Assembly: GCA_963803265.1 (NCBI GenBank)
Contig: CAWDLZ010000031.1
Coordinates: forward strand, 1 to 64,000
DNA from: CAIKMD01 sp963803265
GTDB lineage: Bacteria; Pseudomonadota; Alphaproteobacteria; ATCC43930; CGMCC-115725
Reading direction: 5' to 3'
DNA length: 64,000 nt
A model generated the notes under the pieces. The model ran no database searches. It saw only the letters and a program-made list of their open reading frames with translations, and had not been told where the DNA came from. Below, piece by piece: positions 27,645-36,532 of the stretch. The translations under genes were made by a program, and so were the position numbers. The first letter of the stretch is position 1, and every line of letters begins with the position of its first letter.

Positions 27645-29244
27645 ATGAGCGACGAAGATCCTTCCGGTTCTGATCGCGGGCGGCGGGCCGGTGGGACTCG
27701 CGCTGGCGATCGAGCTTGGCATGGCCGGGATCGAATGCGTGGTGCTGGAACGCCGCGACGGCAGCATCAGCGTGCCGAAGATGAGCGGGCTCTCCATCCG
27801 CGGCATGGAGTTCAACCGCCGCTGGGGCATCGCCGAGAAGGTCAAGCGCACGGGATGGCCGCAAATCCATCCGCAAGATCTGGTCTATTGCACCAGCATG
27901 GTCGGCTACGAGCTCGCGCGGCACAAGGTGCCGGCCTATATCGAGCAGAAGGTTCCCTACACGCCCGAGCCGCGCGCCGCCTGCGCGCAAATCTTCTACG
28001 ATCCGATCTTGTTCGAGCGCGCCTCTTCGCTGCCCTCGGTGACGATCCGGCTGCTCACGAGCCTCGATTCCTTCACCCAGGATTCCGATTGCGTGCGCGC
28101 GGTCGCGACCGACCGGAAAACCGGAACGAGCGAGATCATCGCGGCCAGCTATCTTATCGGATGCGACGGCGCCGACGGCGCCGTGGTCACGGCGCTCGAT
28201 CCCGGCTACGAGGGACAGGGCGTCGTCGCCAACAGCGTCAACGTCTATTTCCGCTCGCCCGAGCTGATGAAGATTCACGATAAGGGCTGGGCGCGGTTCT
28301 TTCGCTTCACCGATGCCGGCGGCACTTGGGGCGAGATCATCGGCATCGACGGCAAGGAATTGTGGCGGCTTTCCGTGCTGAAGGCGGACACCGCCTTCGA
28401 CGGCGACAAATACATGCGAAGGCTCGCCGGCACCGATGTCCCTTACGAGATTCTATCGGTGATGTCGTGGGAGCGGCGCGAGCGCGTGGCCCGAAGCTAC
28501 GGGCAGGGCCGCGTCTTCATCGCCGGCGACGCCGCGCATCAGAACTCGCCGACGGGCGGGCTTGGCCTCCACACCGGCTTGGCCGATGCGGTCGATCTCG
28601 GCTGGAAACTCGTTGCAGTGTTCCAGGGTTGGGGCGGCGCCGGGTTGCTGCGATCCTACGAGGCGGAGCGCAAGCCGATCGCGCTCCATAATGTTCACGC
28701 CTCGACCGACGAGTTCGTCCTGCTCGCGGCGCTTCCGGGCGGGCCCGAGATCGCCGAGGATTCAGCCGAAGGCGCGGCGGTGCGGCGGCGCTGGGCCGAG
28801 GCCTATCGCCGCTCGAGCGGCGCGACCAGCCCGATTTTCACCGAGAATTTGCGGCTCGGCTATTGCTACGAGGGCTCGCCTATCTGCGTTCCCGACGGCT
28901 CGCCCGCGATCCCTCTCGAAACCGCCGAGTTCGTTCCCTCGGCGCGGCCGGGCACGCGCGCGCCGCATGCCTGGATCGGACCGGGACGCTCGACCCTCGA
29001 TCTCTACGGCGGCGGCTTCACCCTGCTGCGGCTCGGGCGCGACCCGCCCTCCGGCGATGGGCTGATCGCGGCTGCGGCTGAACGTCGCCTGCCCTTGAAG
29101 GTCGTCGATCTCGCCGATCCGAAAATCGCCGCGCTCTATGAGCGTAGCCTCGTCCTCGTCCGGCCCGACGGACATGTCGCCTGGCGCGCCGACGCGGCGC
29201 CGAAGGATTCGTTCTCGGTGATCGACCGCGTGCGCGGCGCCTAG
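27645..29244 (+). CDS. FAD-dependent aromatic monooxygenase, PheA/TfdB family (apparent frameshift)
   Basis: A class-A flavoprotein hydroxylase. The FAD fingerprint AGGGPVGLALAIELG lies at the N-terminus and the second FAD motif VFIAGDAAHQNSPTGGLGLHTGLADA near residue 290. The start (ATG 27645, MSDED) is one frame off from the fingerprint; dropping one base at 27660-27662 (GATCCTTCC to GATCTTCC) gives EDLPVLIAGGGPVG. Length after correction is about 532 residues, with the usual C-terminal thioredoxin-like part. It uses NAD(P)H and O2 to hydroxylate a phenolic ring. The ribosome site is weak. Confidence 0.88.
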
Positions 29245-29254
29245 CGCGGCGAGT

Positions 29255-29659
29255 TTACGCCAAATCGATGGCGTGGCGCTTCAGATCGGCGAGGGCGCAG
29301 TCGCCGAGCGCTCCTTCGTGCGTCGCGCGCAGCACGACGCGCGGCGCGTGGCCGGCTTCCAACGCCTCTTGCCACCGCGGTGCGCACAGGCACCAGCGAT
29401 CGCCGGGCAGGAGGCCGGGAAAGCCGTATTCCGGCATCGGCGTCGACAGATCGTTGCCGCGCGACTTCGAGAATTCGAGGAAGTCGGCGGTCGCGACAAT
29501 GCACACGGTGTGGCTGCCGACATCCTCGGGGCCGGTATCGCAGCAGCCGTTGCGATAGAATCCGGTCATCGGCTTCAGCGAGCAGTGTTCGAGCCGTTCG
29601 CCGAGCACGTTGCGCGAGGGGCGGCGGCCGCGGCCGCCGCTGCCAGCGTCTAAGGGCAT
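29255..29659 (-). CDS. DUF2237 family protein
   Basis: A 134-residue protein with the family core: RNVLGERLEHCSLKPMTGFYRNG, then CDTGPEDVGSHTVCI, FLEFSKSRGNDLSTPMPEYGF and PGDRWCLCAPRWQEA. Several conserved Cys residues and an acidic region suggest metal binding, but the family has no assigned function that I know of. AAGGAG lies 6 bases before the ATG. It sits on the same strand downstream of three Rieske genes and may be part of that transcript, spaced 38 bases from the last. Confidence 0.85.
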   Translation of the reverse strand: MPLDAGSGGRGRRPSRNVLGERLEHCSLKPMTGFYRNGCCDTGPEDVGSHTVCIVATADFLEFSKSRGNDLSTPMPEYGFPGLLPGDRWCLCAPRWQEALEAGHAPRVVLRATHEGALGDCALADLKRHAIDLA

Positions 29660-29697
29660 GGCTTTCTCCTTTCGAGCTCTTGCGAATACCGCCGCGC

Positions 29698-30900
29698 CTA
29701 CGCCGTCATCGCGCTCCACAGCGTAGCGGGGCGCGGCCAGTCGGTCAGCTTGCCGCCCGTGGCGAAGCTTTGCAGCTCCTGCTTCCACAGCCGGCGCAGC
29801 ATCGCGATGCCGAGATCGGTCTGGCCCAGCATCTCGTCGTAATCCCGGTCCGCCATCGGCTCGAGACTGGTCATCACCGTGCAGTCCTGGATGTTCACGA
29901 GGTCGCTGCCCCTGATCTCGTTCTGGGCCTTCAACTGCCGGAATTCGAGCCTGCCCGAGAGGATGTCGGCCGCGAACTCGTTGATGCGGCCGCGGTACGA
30001 GCTTTGCTGGCGGATCTTCTCTCGCTCGACGTATTGGCGTTTCTCCTCGCCCGTCACGGGGACGACCTTGAGGTCGAAGCGGATATGCGATTGGTCGTCG
30101 CGCGGAATGCGCCAGCTCTTGGCGAAGAACCCGACCTTCTCGCCGGGCACGGGCGGCGACACCCATTCATGGGTGTTGGGCATGTGGAAATAGACCGTGT
30201 CGTAGAACTCGGCGACGCCGCTCAAGCCGGGCGAATAGGCCTTCACCCCGAACGGCGTTTGCTCGACCAGCGTTCGCTCCGGCGTCTTGAAATGGAAATG
30301 CCAATGCAGGAACTCGGTATGCGCGATGTCGAGCGCATTCTCGAGCTGCGCCCAATAATTGCAGTTCCAGATGTTGGTGCCGAGATCGACGAAATATTCC
30401 TCGTTCTCGAACTCGGGATAGCGCGGCAACTCCGGCGGCTCGCCGGCGCCGAAATAGCCGAAGATCATGCCGAGATATTCCCGCGTCGGGTAGGATTTGA
30501 TGCTGACCTTGTCGCAGAACGGGCGCGGCTCGGCGGGCTGGCGCACGCAGCGCCCGTCGCCGTCATAGGCCCAGCCGTGATAGGCGCATTTGATGGCGTT
30601 GCCCTCGACCCAGCCGATCGACAGCTTGGCGCCGCGATGCGCGCATCGTCCGGCCACGACCCGCGCCGCACCGTCCTCGCCGCGATAGAGCGTCAAATCC
30701 TCGCCCATGATCCGGATCGGCTTGGCCTGCCCGCGCGCGAGGTCGGCTCCGCGATAGACGGGATGCCAGAAGGCGCGCAGATATTTGCCGGCGATGGTAT
30801 CCGCGCCGGTGCGGCAGAAATCGACGACGCCCAGCTCGCGCTCGCCGTTGGCGCCTTTGCCTATCGCGCGCGCCCGCGCCGGCTTCGTCTTCGCGGCCAT
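29698..30900 (-). CDS. Rieske oxygenase alpha subunit, third of a tandem trio
   Basis: A 400-residue protein with Rieske ligands in RCAHRGAKLSIG and IKCAYHGWAYD and the mononuclear iron site in LENALDIAHTEFLHWHFHF. A Lys/Ala-rich N-terminal extension of ~20 residues precedes VVDFCRTGADTIAGKYLRAF. It is clearly homologous to the next two upstream genes over the whole length, with the largest differences near residues 290-330. No ferredoxin, reductase or beta subunit lies nearby. The terminal His/Asp set looks complete, so it is probably active. Confidence 0.9.
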   Translation of the reverse strand: MAAKTKPARARAIGKGANGERELGVVDFCRTGADTIAGKYLRAFWHPVYRGADLARGQAKPIRIMGEDLTLYRGEDGAARVVAGRCAHRGAKLSIGWVEGNAIKCAYHGWAYDGDGRCVRQPAEPRPFCDKVSIKSYPTREYLGMIFGYFGAGEPPELPRYPEFENEEYFVDLGTNIWNCNYWAQLENALDIAHTEFLHWHFHFKTPERTLVEQTPFGVKAYSPGLSGVAEFYDTVYFHMPNTHEWVSPPVPGEKVGFFAKSWRIPRDDQSHIRFDLKVVPVTGEEKRQYVEREKIRQQSSYRGRINEFAADILSGRLEFRQLKAQNEIRGSDLVNIQDCTVMTSLEPMADRDYDEMLGQTDLGIAMLRRLWKQELQSFATGGKLTDWPRPATLWSAMTA

Positions 30901-30923
30901 CCTCTCGTCCTTTCGATCCGGCC

Positions 30924-32076
30924 TCACGCCGACATCTCGCCCCAGAGCATGTCGGGGCGCTTCCACTCTCGCGTCTTCAACCCGGCGGCAAAAGCCTGAA
31001 GCTCCTGCTTCCACAGCCGGCGCAGCAGGGCAATCGCCAGATCGGTCTGGCCGAGCATCTCCTTGTGCTCGCGGCTCGCCATCGGCCCCAAACTCGTCAT
31101 CACCGTGCAGTCCTGGATCTGGACGAGCTGGCCGCCGGCGAGCTCGGGCTTCATCTTCACCGTGGCGAAATCGAGCTCGCCCTCGAGGATCGAGCGCGCG
31201 ATGCCGGGGACGCCCCGGGCCGATAGCGTGAGCCCGCGCGCCTCGGAACGCTCGAGGAAGTCCTCGGCGTCCTTGCCCTCGAGCGGATAGACCCGGAGGT
31301 CGAATCGGATATGGGATTCGTCGTCCCGCGGAATGCGCCAACTGCGCGCGTAATTGCCGACCTTCTCGCCGTTCAGCGGCGGCGCCGCCCATTCATGCGT
31401 GTTGGGCATGGCGAAATACATCGTGTCGTAGGCGGCTTTCTGGCCGCTCAATCCCGGCACGTCCACCTTCACCCCGTATTCGGTCTCTTCGACGTTGACC
31501 CTGGGCGGCGTCTTGAAATGGAAATGCCAGTGCAGGAACTCGGTATGCGCGTAATCGAGCGAATTCTCGAGCTGCGCCCAGTAATTGGCCGGCCAGGTTC
31601 CGGTGGTGAGCAGCTTCACATGCGCGCCGCGCTCGTATTCGGGAAAGCGCTCGAATTCCGGCGGCTCGCCCTCGCCGAGATAGGCGAAGATGAGGCCGAG
31701 ATATTCGCGGGTCGGATAGGCGCGGATCGACACCTTGTCGCAGAACGGACGCGGCTCGGCGGGCTGGCCGACGCATTGGCCGCCCGGGCCATAGCTCCAG
31801 CCGTGATAGGCGCATTTGATGGCGTCGCCTTCGACCCAGCCGACCGAGAGCTTGGCGCCGCGATGCGCGCAGCGCGGCTCGACCAGATGGGCGGCGCCGC
31901 TCTTTCCGCGATAGAGCGCGAAATCCTCGCTCATGATCCGCACCGGCTTCGCCTTGCCGACGGGCAAGTCCTCGCCGCGATAGACCGGCTGCCAGAACGA
32001 GCGCAGATACCGCCCCGCGATCGTGCCGGGTCCGGTGCGCAGGAAATCGCGGAACGAGATTTCGATCGTCGCTCAC
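30924..32076 (-). CDS. Rieske oxygenase alpha subunit, second of a tandem trio (apparent frameshift)
   Basis: Rieske ligands RCAHRGAKLSVG and IKCAYHGWSYG and iron site LENSLDYAHTEFLHWHFHF are intact. The N-terminal segment ISFRDFLRTGPGTIAGRYL lies in a frame without a start, while a GTG at 32076 opens the frame MSDDRN. Removing one base near 32064 (GATCGAAATC to GATGAAATC) joins them, giving about 383 residues. AAGGGGG lies upstream of the GTG. It is situated 13 bases after the first paralogue. Confidence 0.87.
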
Positions 32077-32089
32077 CGTGGGCGCCCCC

Positions 32090-33304
32090 TTATGCCGCCC
32101 CGTTCGTCGGCGCCAGGGCCTCCCACAGCGAGGCCGGGCGCTTCCAATCGCGCAGCTTCTCGCCGGCGGCGAAAGCCTGAAGCTCCTGCTTCCACAGCCG
32201 GCGCAAATGCGCGATGGCGAGATCGGTCTGACCGAGCATCTCCTTGTGCTCGCGGGTCGTCATCGGGCCCAGACTCGCCATGACGGTGCAGTCCTGGATC
32301 GTCGTGAGGTAGCCGCCGCCCAGCGAGGCGTCGTCCTTGAACGCCTGGAAATCCATCTCGCCGTCGATGATCTTTTGCGCGAGCTTGCCGACGTAGCCGC
32401 TTTCCTTTTGGCCGATCCGCGCCGCAACCCGCTTGACGAACCCTTCGTTGTTCTTGTCCTCGAACGGATAGATGCGGAGATCGAAGCGGATATGGGATTC
32501 GTCGTCGCGCGGGATGCGCCAGCTGCGCGCGAAATTTCCCATGGTCGAGTCCTTGCCCGGCGGGCCGGCCCATTCATGCGTGTTCGGCATCACGAAATAC
32601 ATCGTGTCGTAATGGATCGCCGTGTCGCTCAAGCCGGGGACGCAGACCCTGACGCCGTACGCGGTCTCGTCAACCTCGATCTTCTTCGGCGTTTTGAAGT
32701 TGAAATGCCAATGGAGAAATTCGGTATGAGCGTAGTCGATGGAATTTTCGAGCTGCGTCCAGTAATTCGCCGGCCAGGTATCGACCGTCAGCACGGTCAG
32801 ATATTTGTCGTTCTCGAATTCGGGCGAGCGCGGGAAGGGCGGGGGCTCGCCTTCGCCGAGATAGGCGAAGATGAGGCCGAGATATTCGCGGGTCGGGTAG
32901 GTCCGCACCTTGACCTGATCGCAGAACGGACGGGGCTCCGCCGGCTGGCTCACGCACTGGCCGGTGGCGTCATAGCTCCAGCCGTGATAGGCGCATTTGA
33001 TCGTGTCGCCCTCGACCCAGCCGATCGACAGCTTGGCACCGCGATGCGCGCAGCGCGCCTCGACGAGCGTGGCCTTGCCGCTTTGGCCGCGGTAGAGCGC
33101 GAAATCCTCGCTCATGATGCGGACCGGCTTCGCCTTGCCCACGGGGACGTCCACGCCGCGATAGATCGGCTGCCAGAACGACCGCAAATAGCGCCCGCCG
33201 ATCGTGTCCGGTCCAGTCCGCAGAAAATCGCGGAAGCCGATCTCGGTCTCCGCGCCCGGCCGGTTATGTCCGACCGACGGCGGCTGCGCTTCTGTCTGGG
33301 CCAT
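32090..33304 (-). CDS. Rieske oxygenase alpha subunit, first of a tandem trio
   Basis: A 404-residue protein with Rieske ligands in RCAHRGAKLSIG and IKCAYHGWSYD (residues ~85-110) and the iron-site helix LENSIDYAHTEFLHWHFNF near 195-213. AAAGGAC lies upstream of the ATG. It shares long identical blocks with the two following genes, e.g. PTREYLGLIFAYLGEGEPP. It lies 30 bases from the alpha/beta hydrolase stop on the same strand, so one transcript hydrolase-Rieske-Rieske-Rieske-DUF2237 from the promoter near 34190 is likely. Confidence 0.92.
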   Translation of the reverse strand: MAQTEAQPPSVGHNRPGAETEIGFRDFLRTGPDTIGGRYLRSFWQPIYRGVDVPVGKAKPVRIMSEDFALYRGQSGKATLVEARCAHRGAKLSIGWVEGDTIKCAYHGWSYDATGQCVSQPAEPRPFCDQVKVRTYPTREYLGLIFAYLGEGEPPPFPRSPEFENDKYLTVLTVDTWPANYWTQLENSIDYAHTEFLHWHFNFKTPKKIEVDETAYGVRVCVPGLSDTAIHYDTMYFVMPNTHEWAGPPGKDSTMGNFARSWRIPRDDESHIRFDLRIYPFEDKNNEGFVKRVAARIGQKESGYVGKLAQKIIDGEMDFQAFKDDASLGGGYLTTIQDCTVMASLGPMTTREHKEMLGQTDLAIAHLRRLWKQELQAFAAGEKLRDWKRPASLWEALAPTNGAA

Positions 33305-33334
33305 GTCTCGTGTCCTTTCGTGCGACCATCCATT

Positions 33335-34150
33335 CTAGAAGTCGGCAGCGAGGAAGTCCGCAACCAATCGATGGCTGCGGGCGGGCTGATCGCGCTGCGG
33401 CCAGTGCCCGCAATCCTGCAGAAGGTGAAGCTCGGCGCGCGGCATCTCGCCCAAGAGCAGCAAGGCGCGCTCCGGCGTCGAGGCCGGGTCGTCAGTGCCC
33501 CAGAGCAAGAGGCTCGGGATTTCGAGCCGCTTCAGATCGCCGTGGATCGGCTTGGGCCGGGGCGCGAGCCGGCGTTGCCGCTCGGCTTCCTCGTTCTTGC
33601 CGCTGCTCGCCTCGTAAAACTGGCGCACCAGCTCGTCGGTCACGCGATCGCCGTTGACGAGGACGAGCGAGAGGAGCTCGCGCGCATTCTCGATGCTCGG
33701 CGTGTAGCGATGGATGAACGAGCCCACGGTCGGCCGGTTCGCAACGGGCGGGGGCGAGGCTGCCGGCGGCGGCAGCAGGCTGCTCGGCATGATGACGAGG
33801 CGATCGACGCGGGGATCCTCGAGCGCGATCTGCGCGCCGATATAGGTTCCCATCGAGCAGCCCCAGATCGCATAACGCCGGGGCGCGACGAAATCGACGA
33901 AGGATTTGGCATGGGCGATGCGCGCCTCGATCGCGAAATCCTTCGGGTTGTCGGTTAGCCCGAAGCCGGCGAGGTCCGGCGCGTAGACGGCATAGCCGGC
34001 GCGCGCGAAGAAATCGATGCTGTCGCCGAATTCGACCTCGGCGGTCGAGCCCGGCAGTTGTCCATGCAGCATGATCAGCGTCGGACCGGTGCCGGCGTGC
34101 AGATAATGGGTCTTCAGCCCGCCGACGGTGACAAAGGATTGGGCTGCCAT
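33335..34150 (-). CDS. Alpha/beta hydrolase, meta-cleavage-product type
   Basis: A 271-residue hydrolase with LIMLHGQLPGS (oxyanion region), YAVYAPDLAGFGLTD, nucleophile elbow YAIWGCSMGTYIG (Ser near residue 99), LLLWGTDDPAS (acid) and LLQDCGHWPQRDQPA (catalytic His). This is the full triad of 2-hydroxymuconate-semialdehyde-type and haloalkane-like hydrolases acting on C-C or ester bonds. ATG 34150 is taken because GGGGGAGG lies just upstream and TATAAT is 32 bases upstream. It is the first gene of the Rieske transcript. Confidence 0.88.
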   Translation of the reverse strand: MAAQSFVTVGGLKTHYLHAGTGPTLIMLHGQLPGSTAEVEFGDSIDFFARAGYAVYAPDLAGFGLTDNPKDFAIEARIAHAKSFVDFVAPRRYAIWGCSMGTYIGAQIALEDPRVDRLVIMPSSLLPPPAASPPPVANRPTVGSFIHRYTPSIENARELLSLVLVNGDRVTDELVRQFYEASSGKNEEAERQRRLAPRPKPIHGDLKRLEIPSLLLWGTDDPASTPERALLLLGEMPRAELHLLQDCGHWPQRDQPARSHRLVADFLAADF

Positions 34151-34181
34151 CGAAGATTCTTCCTCCCCCGTGCCGACCGAG

Positions 34182-34210
34182 ATTATACTCCATGTTGTCA
34201 AGACAACAAT
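34182..34210 (-). promoter_or_regulatory. Promoter with overlapping 7-2-7 palindrome, divergent hydrolase / binding-protein control region
   Basis: On the minus strand a perfect TATAAT lies at 34187-34182, about 32 bases before the hydrolase ATG. At 34193-34208 is TGTTGTCAAGACAACA, a perfect 7-base inverted repeat with a 2-base centre, covering where the -35 element would be. This resembles a dimeric operator such as those of GntR- or LysR-type regulators, but no regulator gene is adjacent. It lies between two divergent genes and could govern both. Confidence 0.55.
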
Positions 34211-34226
34211 GAGCAAGGGAGGGATC

Positions 34227-35363
34227 ATGTGGATGGCCGAGAGAGCTCGCCCGGGGCTTAAGGCGGCGCGCAAAATCGGCGCGGCGCTGCTCTTCGTCGC
34301 CGCTTTCGCCGGCTCCGCCGCGGCACAGGACTGGCAAGCGGAATGGGCGAAGACCGTCGCCCAAGGCGAGGCCGAGGGCGCGGTCGTCATCCAGTCGCAA
34401 CCCAACCAGGCGTTTCGCGACTTTGTCTTGCGCGAGTTCCCGAAGGCCTATCCCAAGATCGCGCTCCAGCTCTCGGTCATCCCCGAGGAGGAATTCATCG
34501 CCCGCATCCGCACCGAGCGGCAGGCGGACAAGTATCTTTGGGACATCGCGGTATCGGGCGCGAGCACGGGCTATACCCTCGACAAAGAGGGGATCGTCGA
34601 TCCGCTGGCGCCGGAGCTCATCCTGCCCGAGGTCAACAACGCGCAAATCTGGGGCGGCTGGGACGAGTCCTATGTCGACACGCCCAAGAAATACGTGTTC
34701 GCGATGTCGAAATATATCGCCGGCCCATGGTACGACGCGCTTCGCATACCGCCGGAAAAAGTCGCGCAGCTTGGCCTAAGGACGCTGCTCGACCCCGCCT
34801 ACGAGGGCAAGATCGCCTGGAACGATCCGGCCGTTGTCGGATCGGGGCGTTCCTACGGGCTGTTGTTGCGCGCGAAGCTCGGCGATGACGCGCTGAAGAA
34901 GATCGTCGTCAACCAAAAGCCCCAATTGGTCGCTCAGCAATTCCAGGTCGTCGAGGCGATGGCCCGCGGCACTGCCTGGATCGGCATCGGCCCGCCGGTG
35001 CGGTCCTTGATCGCGCCCTACGCGCAGGCCGGCATCAAGACCGACATTCGCTCCTTCGGCACTTCGCCCGACGTCAATCTCGAGGGCATTGGCGGCTCGG
35101 CGATCTATGTCTTCAACCGCGCGCCGCATCCCAATGCGCGGCGCGTGTTCCTCAACTGGCTCTTAGGCAAGGACGTGCAGTACGCTCTCGCCAAGGCGCT
35201 CGACCAGGATTCGCGCCGCGAGGACATCCCATCGACCGCCGAACCCAATTCGGTGCCGATCAAGGGGGCGAAGTATATCGCGCCGCAACGCGAGGAAATG
35301 CTCGGCCCGCTCGCCGACAGCGTGAAATTCATCGCCAGCGTCCGTAAAGCGGCGGGGCTATGA
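34227..35363 (+). CDS. ABC substrate-binding protein, Fe3+/putrescine-type fold, copy 1
   Basis: Signal peptide ending AFAGSAAAQ near residue 30, then DWQAEWAKTVAQGEAEG and a type-II binding-protein fold. Key blocks are VVIQSQPNQAFRDFVLREFPKAYPKIAL, YVFAMSKYIAGPWYDALRI and ARGTAWIGIGPPVRSLIAPYAQ. ATG 34227 is favoured because AAGGGAGG is just upstream; an ATG at 34209 would overlap the palindrome. Its paralogue follows after 19 bases. It probably binds an organic acid or metal complex in the periplasm for the permease at 36530-38286. Confidence 0.88.
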   Translation: MWMAERARPGLKAARKIGAALLFVAAFAGSAAAQDWQAEWAKTVAQGEAEGAVVIQSQPNQAFRDFVLREFPKAYPKIALQLSVIPEEEFIARIRTERQADKYLWDIAVSGASTGYTLDKEGIVDPLAPELILPEVNNAQIWGGWDESYVDTPKKYVFAMSKYIAGPWYDALRIPPEKVAQLGLRTLLDPAYEGKIAWNDPAVVGSGRSYGLLLRAKLGDDALKKIVVNQKPQLVAQQFQVVEAMARGTAWIGIGPPVRSLIAPYAQAGIKTDIRSFGTSPDVNLEGIGGSAIYVFNRAPHPNARRVFLNWLLGKDVQYALAKALDQDSRREDIPSTAEPNSVPIKGAKYIAPQREEMLGPLADSVKFIASVRKAAGL

Positions 35364-35382
35364 CGACAGGGGAAGGAATGAA

Positions 35383-36510
35383 ATGACGGTGAAATCGAAT
35401 AGCGGCCTTCGCCTGGCCGTGCGCGTCGTTGCCGTGTTGGCATTGCTGTCGGCAACGATGGGCCCTGCCTTGGCGCAGGATTGGCATACGGAATTCGCCC
35501 GCATCGTCGATGCCGCCAACCAGGAAGGCGCGCTCGTCCTCAATTCGCAGCCCAACCAGGCGGCGCGCGATTTCCTGCTGCGCGAATTCCCTAAGGCCTA
35601 TCCGAAGATCACGCTGTCGCTCTCCGTGATCAATACACCCGAATTCGTCCAGCGCATCCGCACGGAGCGCCAGACCGGGAAATATCTCTGGGACGTGGCG
35701 CTGGCCGGGCCGCCCACGGAATTCATCCTGGCGCATGACGGTATCCTCGATCCGGTCCTGCCCGAATTCGTCGATCCCGAGATCAAGAATCCTGATACCT
35801 GGGGTGGCTGGGACCAGGCCTTCGAGGACATCGCTGGCCAATACGTCTTCGCGATGTCGAAATATATCGCCGGGCCGTGGTACGACGCGCTGCATATCTC
35901 GCCCGAAAAGGTCGCGCAGTTGGGGATGAAGACCCTGCTCGACCCCTCGCTCAAGGGCAAGATCGTCTGGCACGATCCGGTCCAGCCCGGATCGGGCACG
36001 TCCTACGCGCATCTCGTGCGCGTCAAGCTCGGCGACGGCGGCTTGAAGCAGCTCATCGTCAACCAAAAGATCGTGTTCGTCGAAGAGCAGTTCCAGGTGG
36101 TCGAGGCGATGGCGCGCGGCACGGCCTGGATCGGGATGGGCCCGCCGGTGCGCTCCCTGATCGCGCCCTATGCCCAGGCCGGCATCAAGACCGACATCCG
36201 CGCCTTCGGCACTTCGCCGGATGTCGCGCTCGAAGGGATCGGCGGATCGGCCCTCTTTCTCTTCAAGAACCGCCCGCATCCCAACGCCACGCGGGTCTTT
36301 ATCAACTGGCTCCTCAGCAAGCCGGTCCAGCACGACCTGGCCGTGGCGCTCGATCAGGATTCGCGCCGCCAGGACCTGCCCTCGATCGCCCAGCCCGATT
36401 CGATCCCGATAAAGGGCGCGAAATACGTCCAGCCGCAACGCGAGGACCAGCAGGCGGCGGTGCAGGAAACCGTGAAGCTCGTCGGCGAGGACCGCAAGCT
36501 CGCGCAGTGA
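35383..36510 (+). CDS. ABC substrate-binding protein, Fe3+/putrescine-type fold, copy 2
   Basis: A 375-residue paralogue of the preceding gene: signal peptide ending GPALAQ, then LNSQPNQAARDFLLREFPKAYPKI, FAMSKYIAGPWYDALHI and ARGTAWIGMGPPVRSLIAPYAQ. The two share most residues in these blocks and differ in the ligand-facing stretch (SGASTGYTLDKEGIVDP in copy 1, LAGPPTEFILAHDGILDP here). This suggests duplication followed by a change of ligand. AGGGGAAGGA precedes the ATG. The stop overlaps a hairpin shared with the convergent permease gene. Confidence 0.9.
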   Translation: MTVKSNSGLRLAVRVVAVLALLSATMGPALAQDWHTEFARIVDAANQEGALVLNSQPNQAARDFLLREFPKAYPKITLSLSVINTPEFVQRIRTERQTGKYLWDVALAGPPTEFILAHDGILDPVLPEFVDPEIKNPDTWGGWDQAFEDIAGQYVFAMSKYIAGPWYDALHISPEKVAQLGMKTLLDPSLKGKIVWHDPVQPGSGTSYAHLVRVKLGDGGLKQLIVNQKIVFVEEQFQVVEAMARGTAWIGMGPPVRSLIAPYAQAGIKTDIRAFGTSPDVALEGIGGSALFLFKNRPHPNATRVFINWLLSKPVQHDLAVALDQDSRRQDLPSIAQPDSIPIKGAKYVQPQREDQQAAVQETVKLVGEDRKLAQ

Positions 36511-36532
36511 CGCCCATTTAGCCGGAGCGTCA
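36508..36532. terminator. Short hairpin between convergent genes
   Basis: TGACGC (36508-36513) and GCGTCA (36527-36532) form a perfect 6-base stem with a 13-base loop. The stem contains the stop codons of both the binding protein and the permease. It may act as a weak bidirectional terminator; there is no following T run. Confidence 0.35.

Noticed and set aside
26530..28278. 582-residue frame extending the cupin upstream
   Set aside because: The upstream 256 codons are antisense to the FAD monooxygenase; a strong ribosome site sets the start at 27510.
34193..34208. TTGACA inside the palindrome as a -35 box for the minus-strand promoter
   Set aside because: It is only 8 bases from TATAAT, too close for sigma-70 spacing; the palindrome is better read as an operator.
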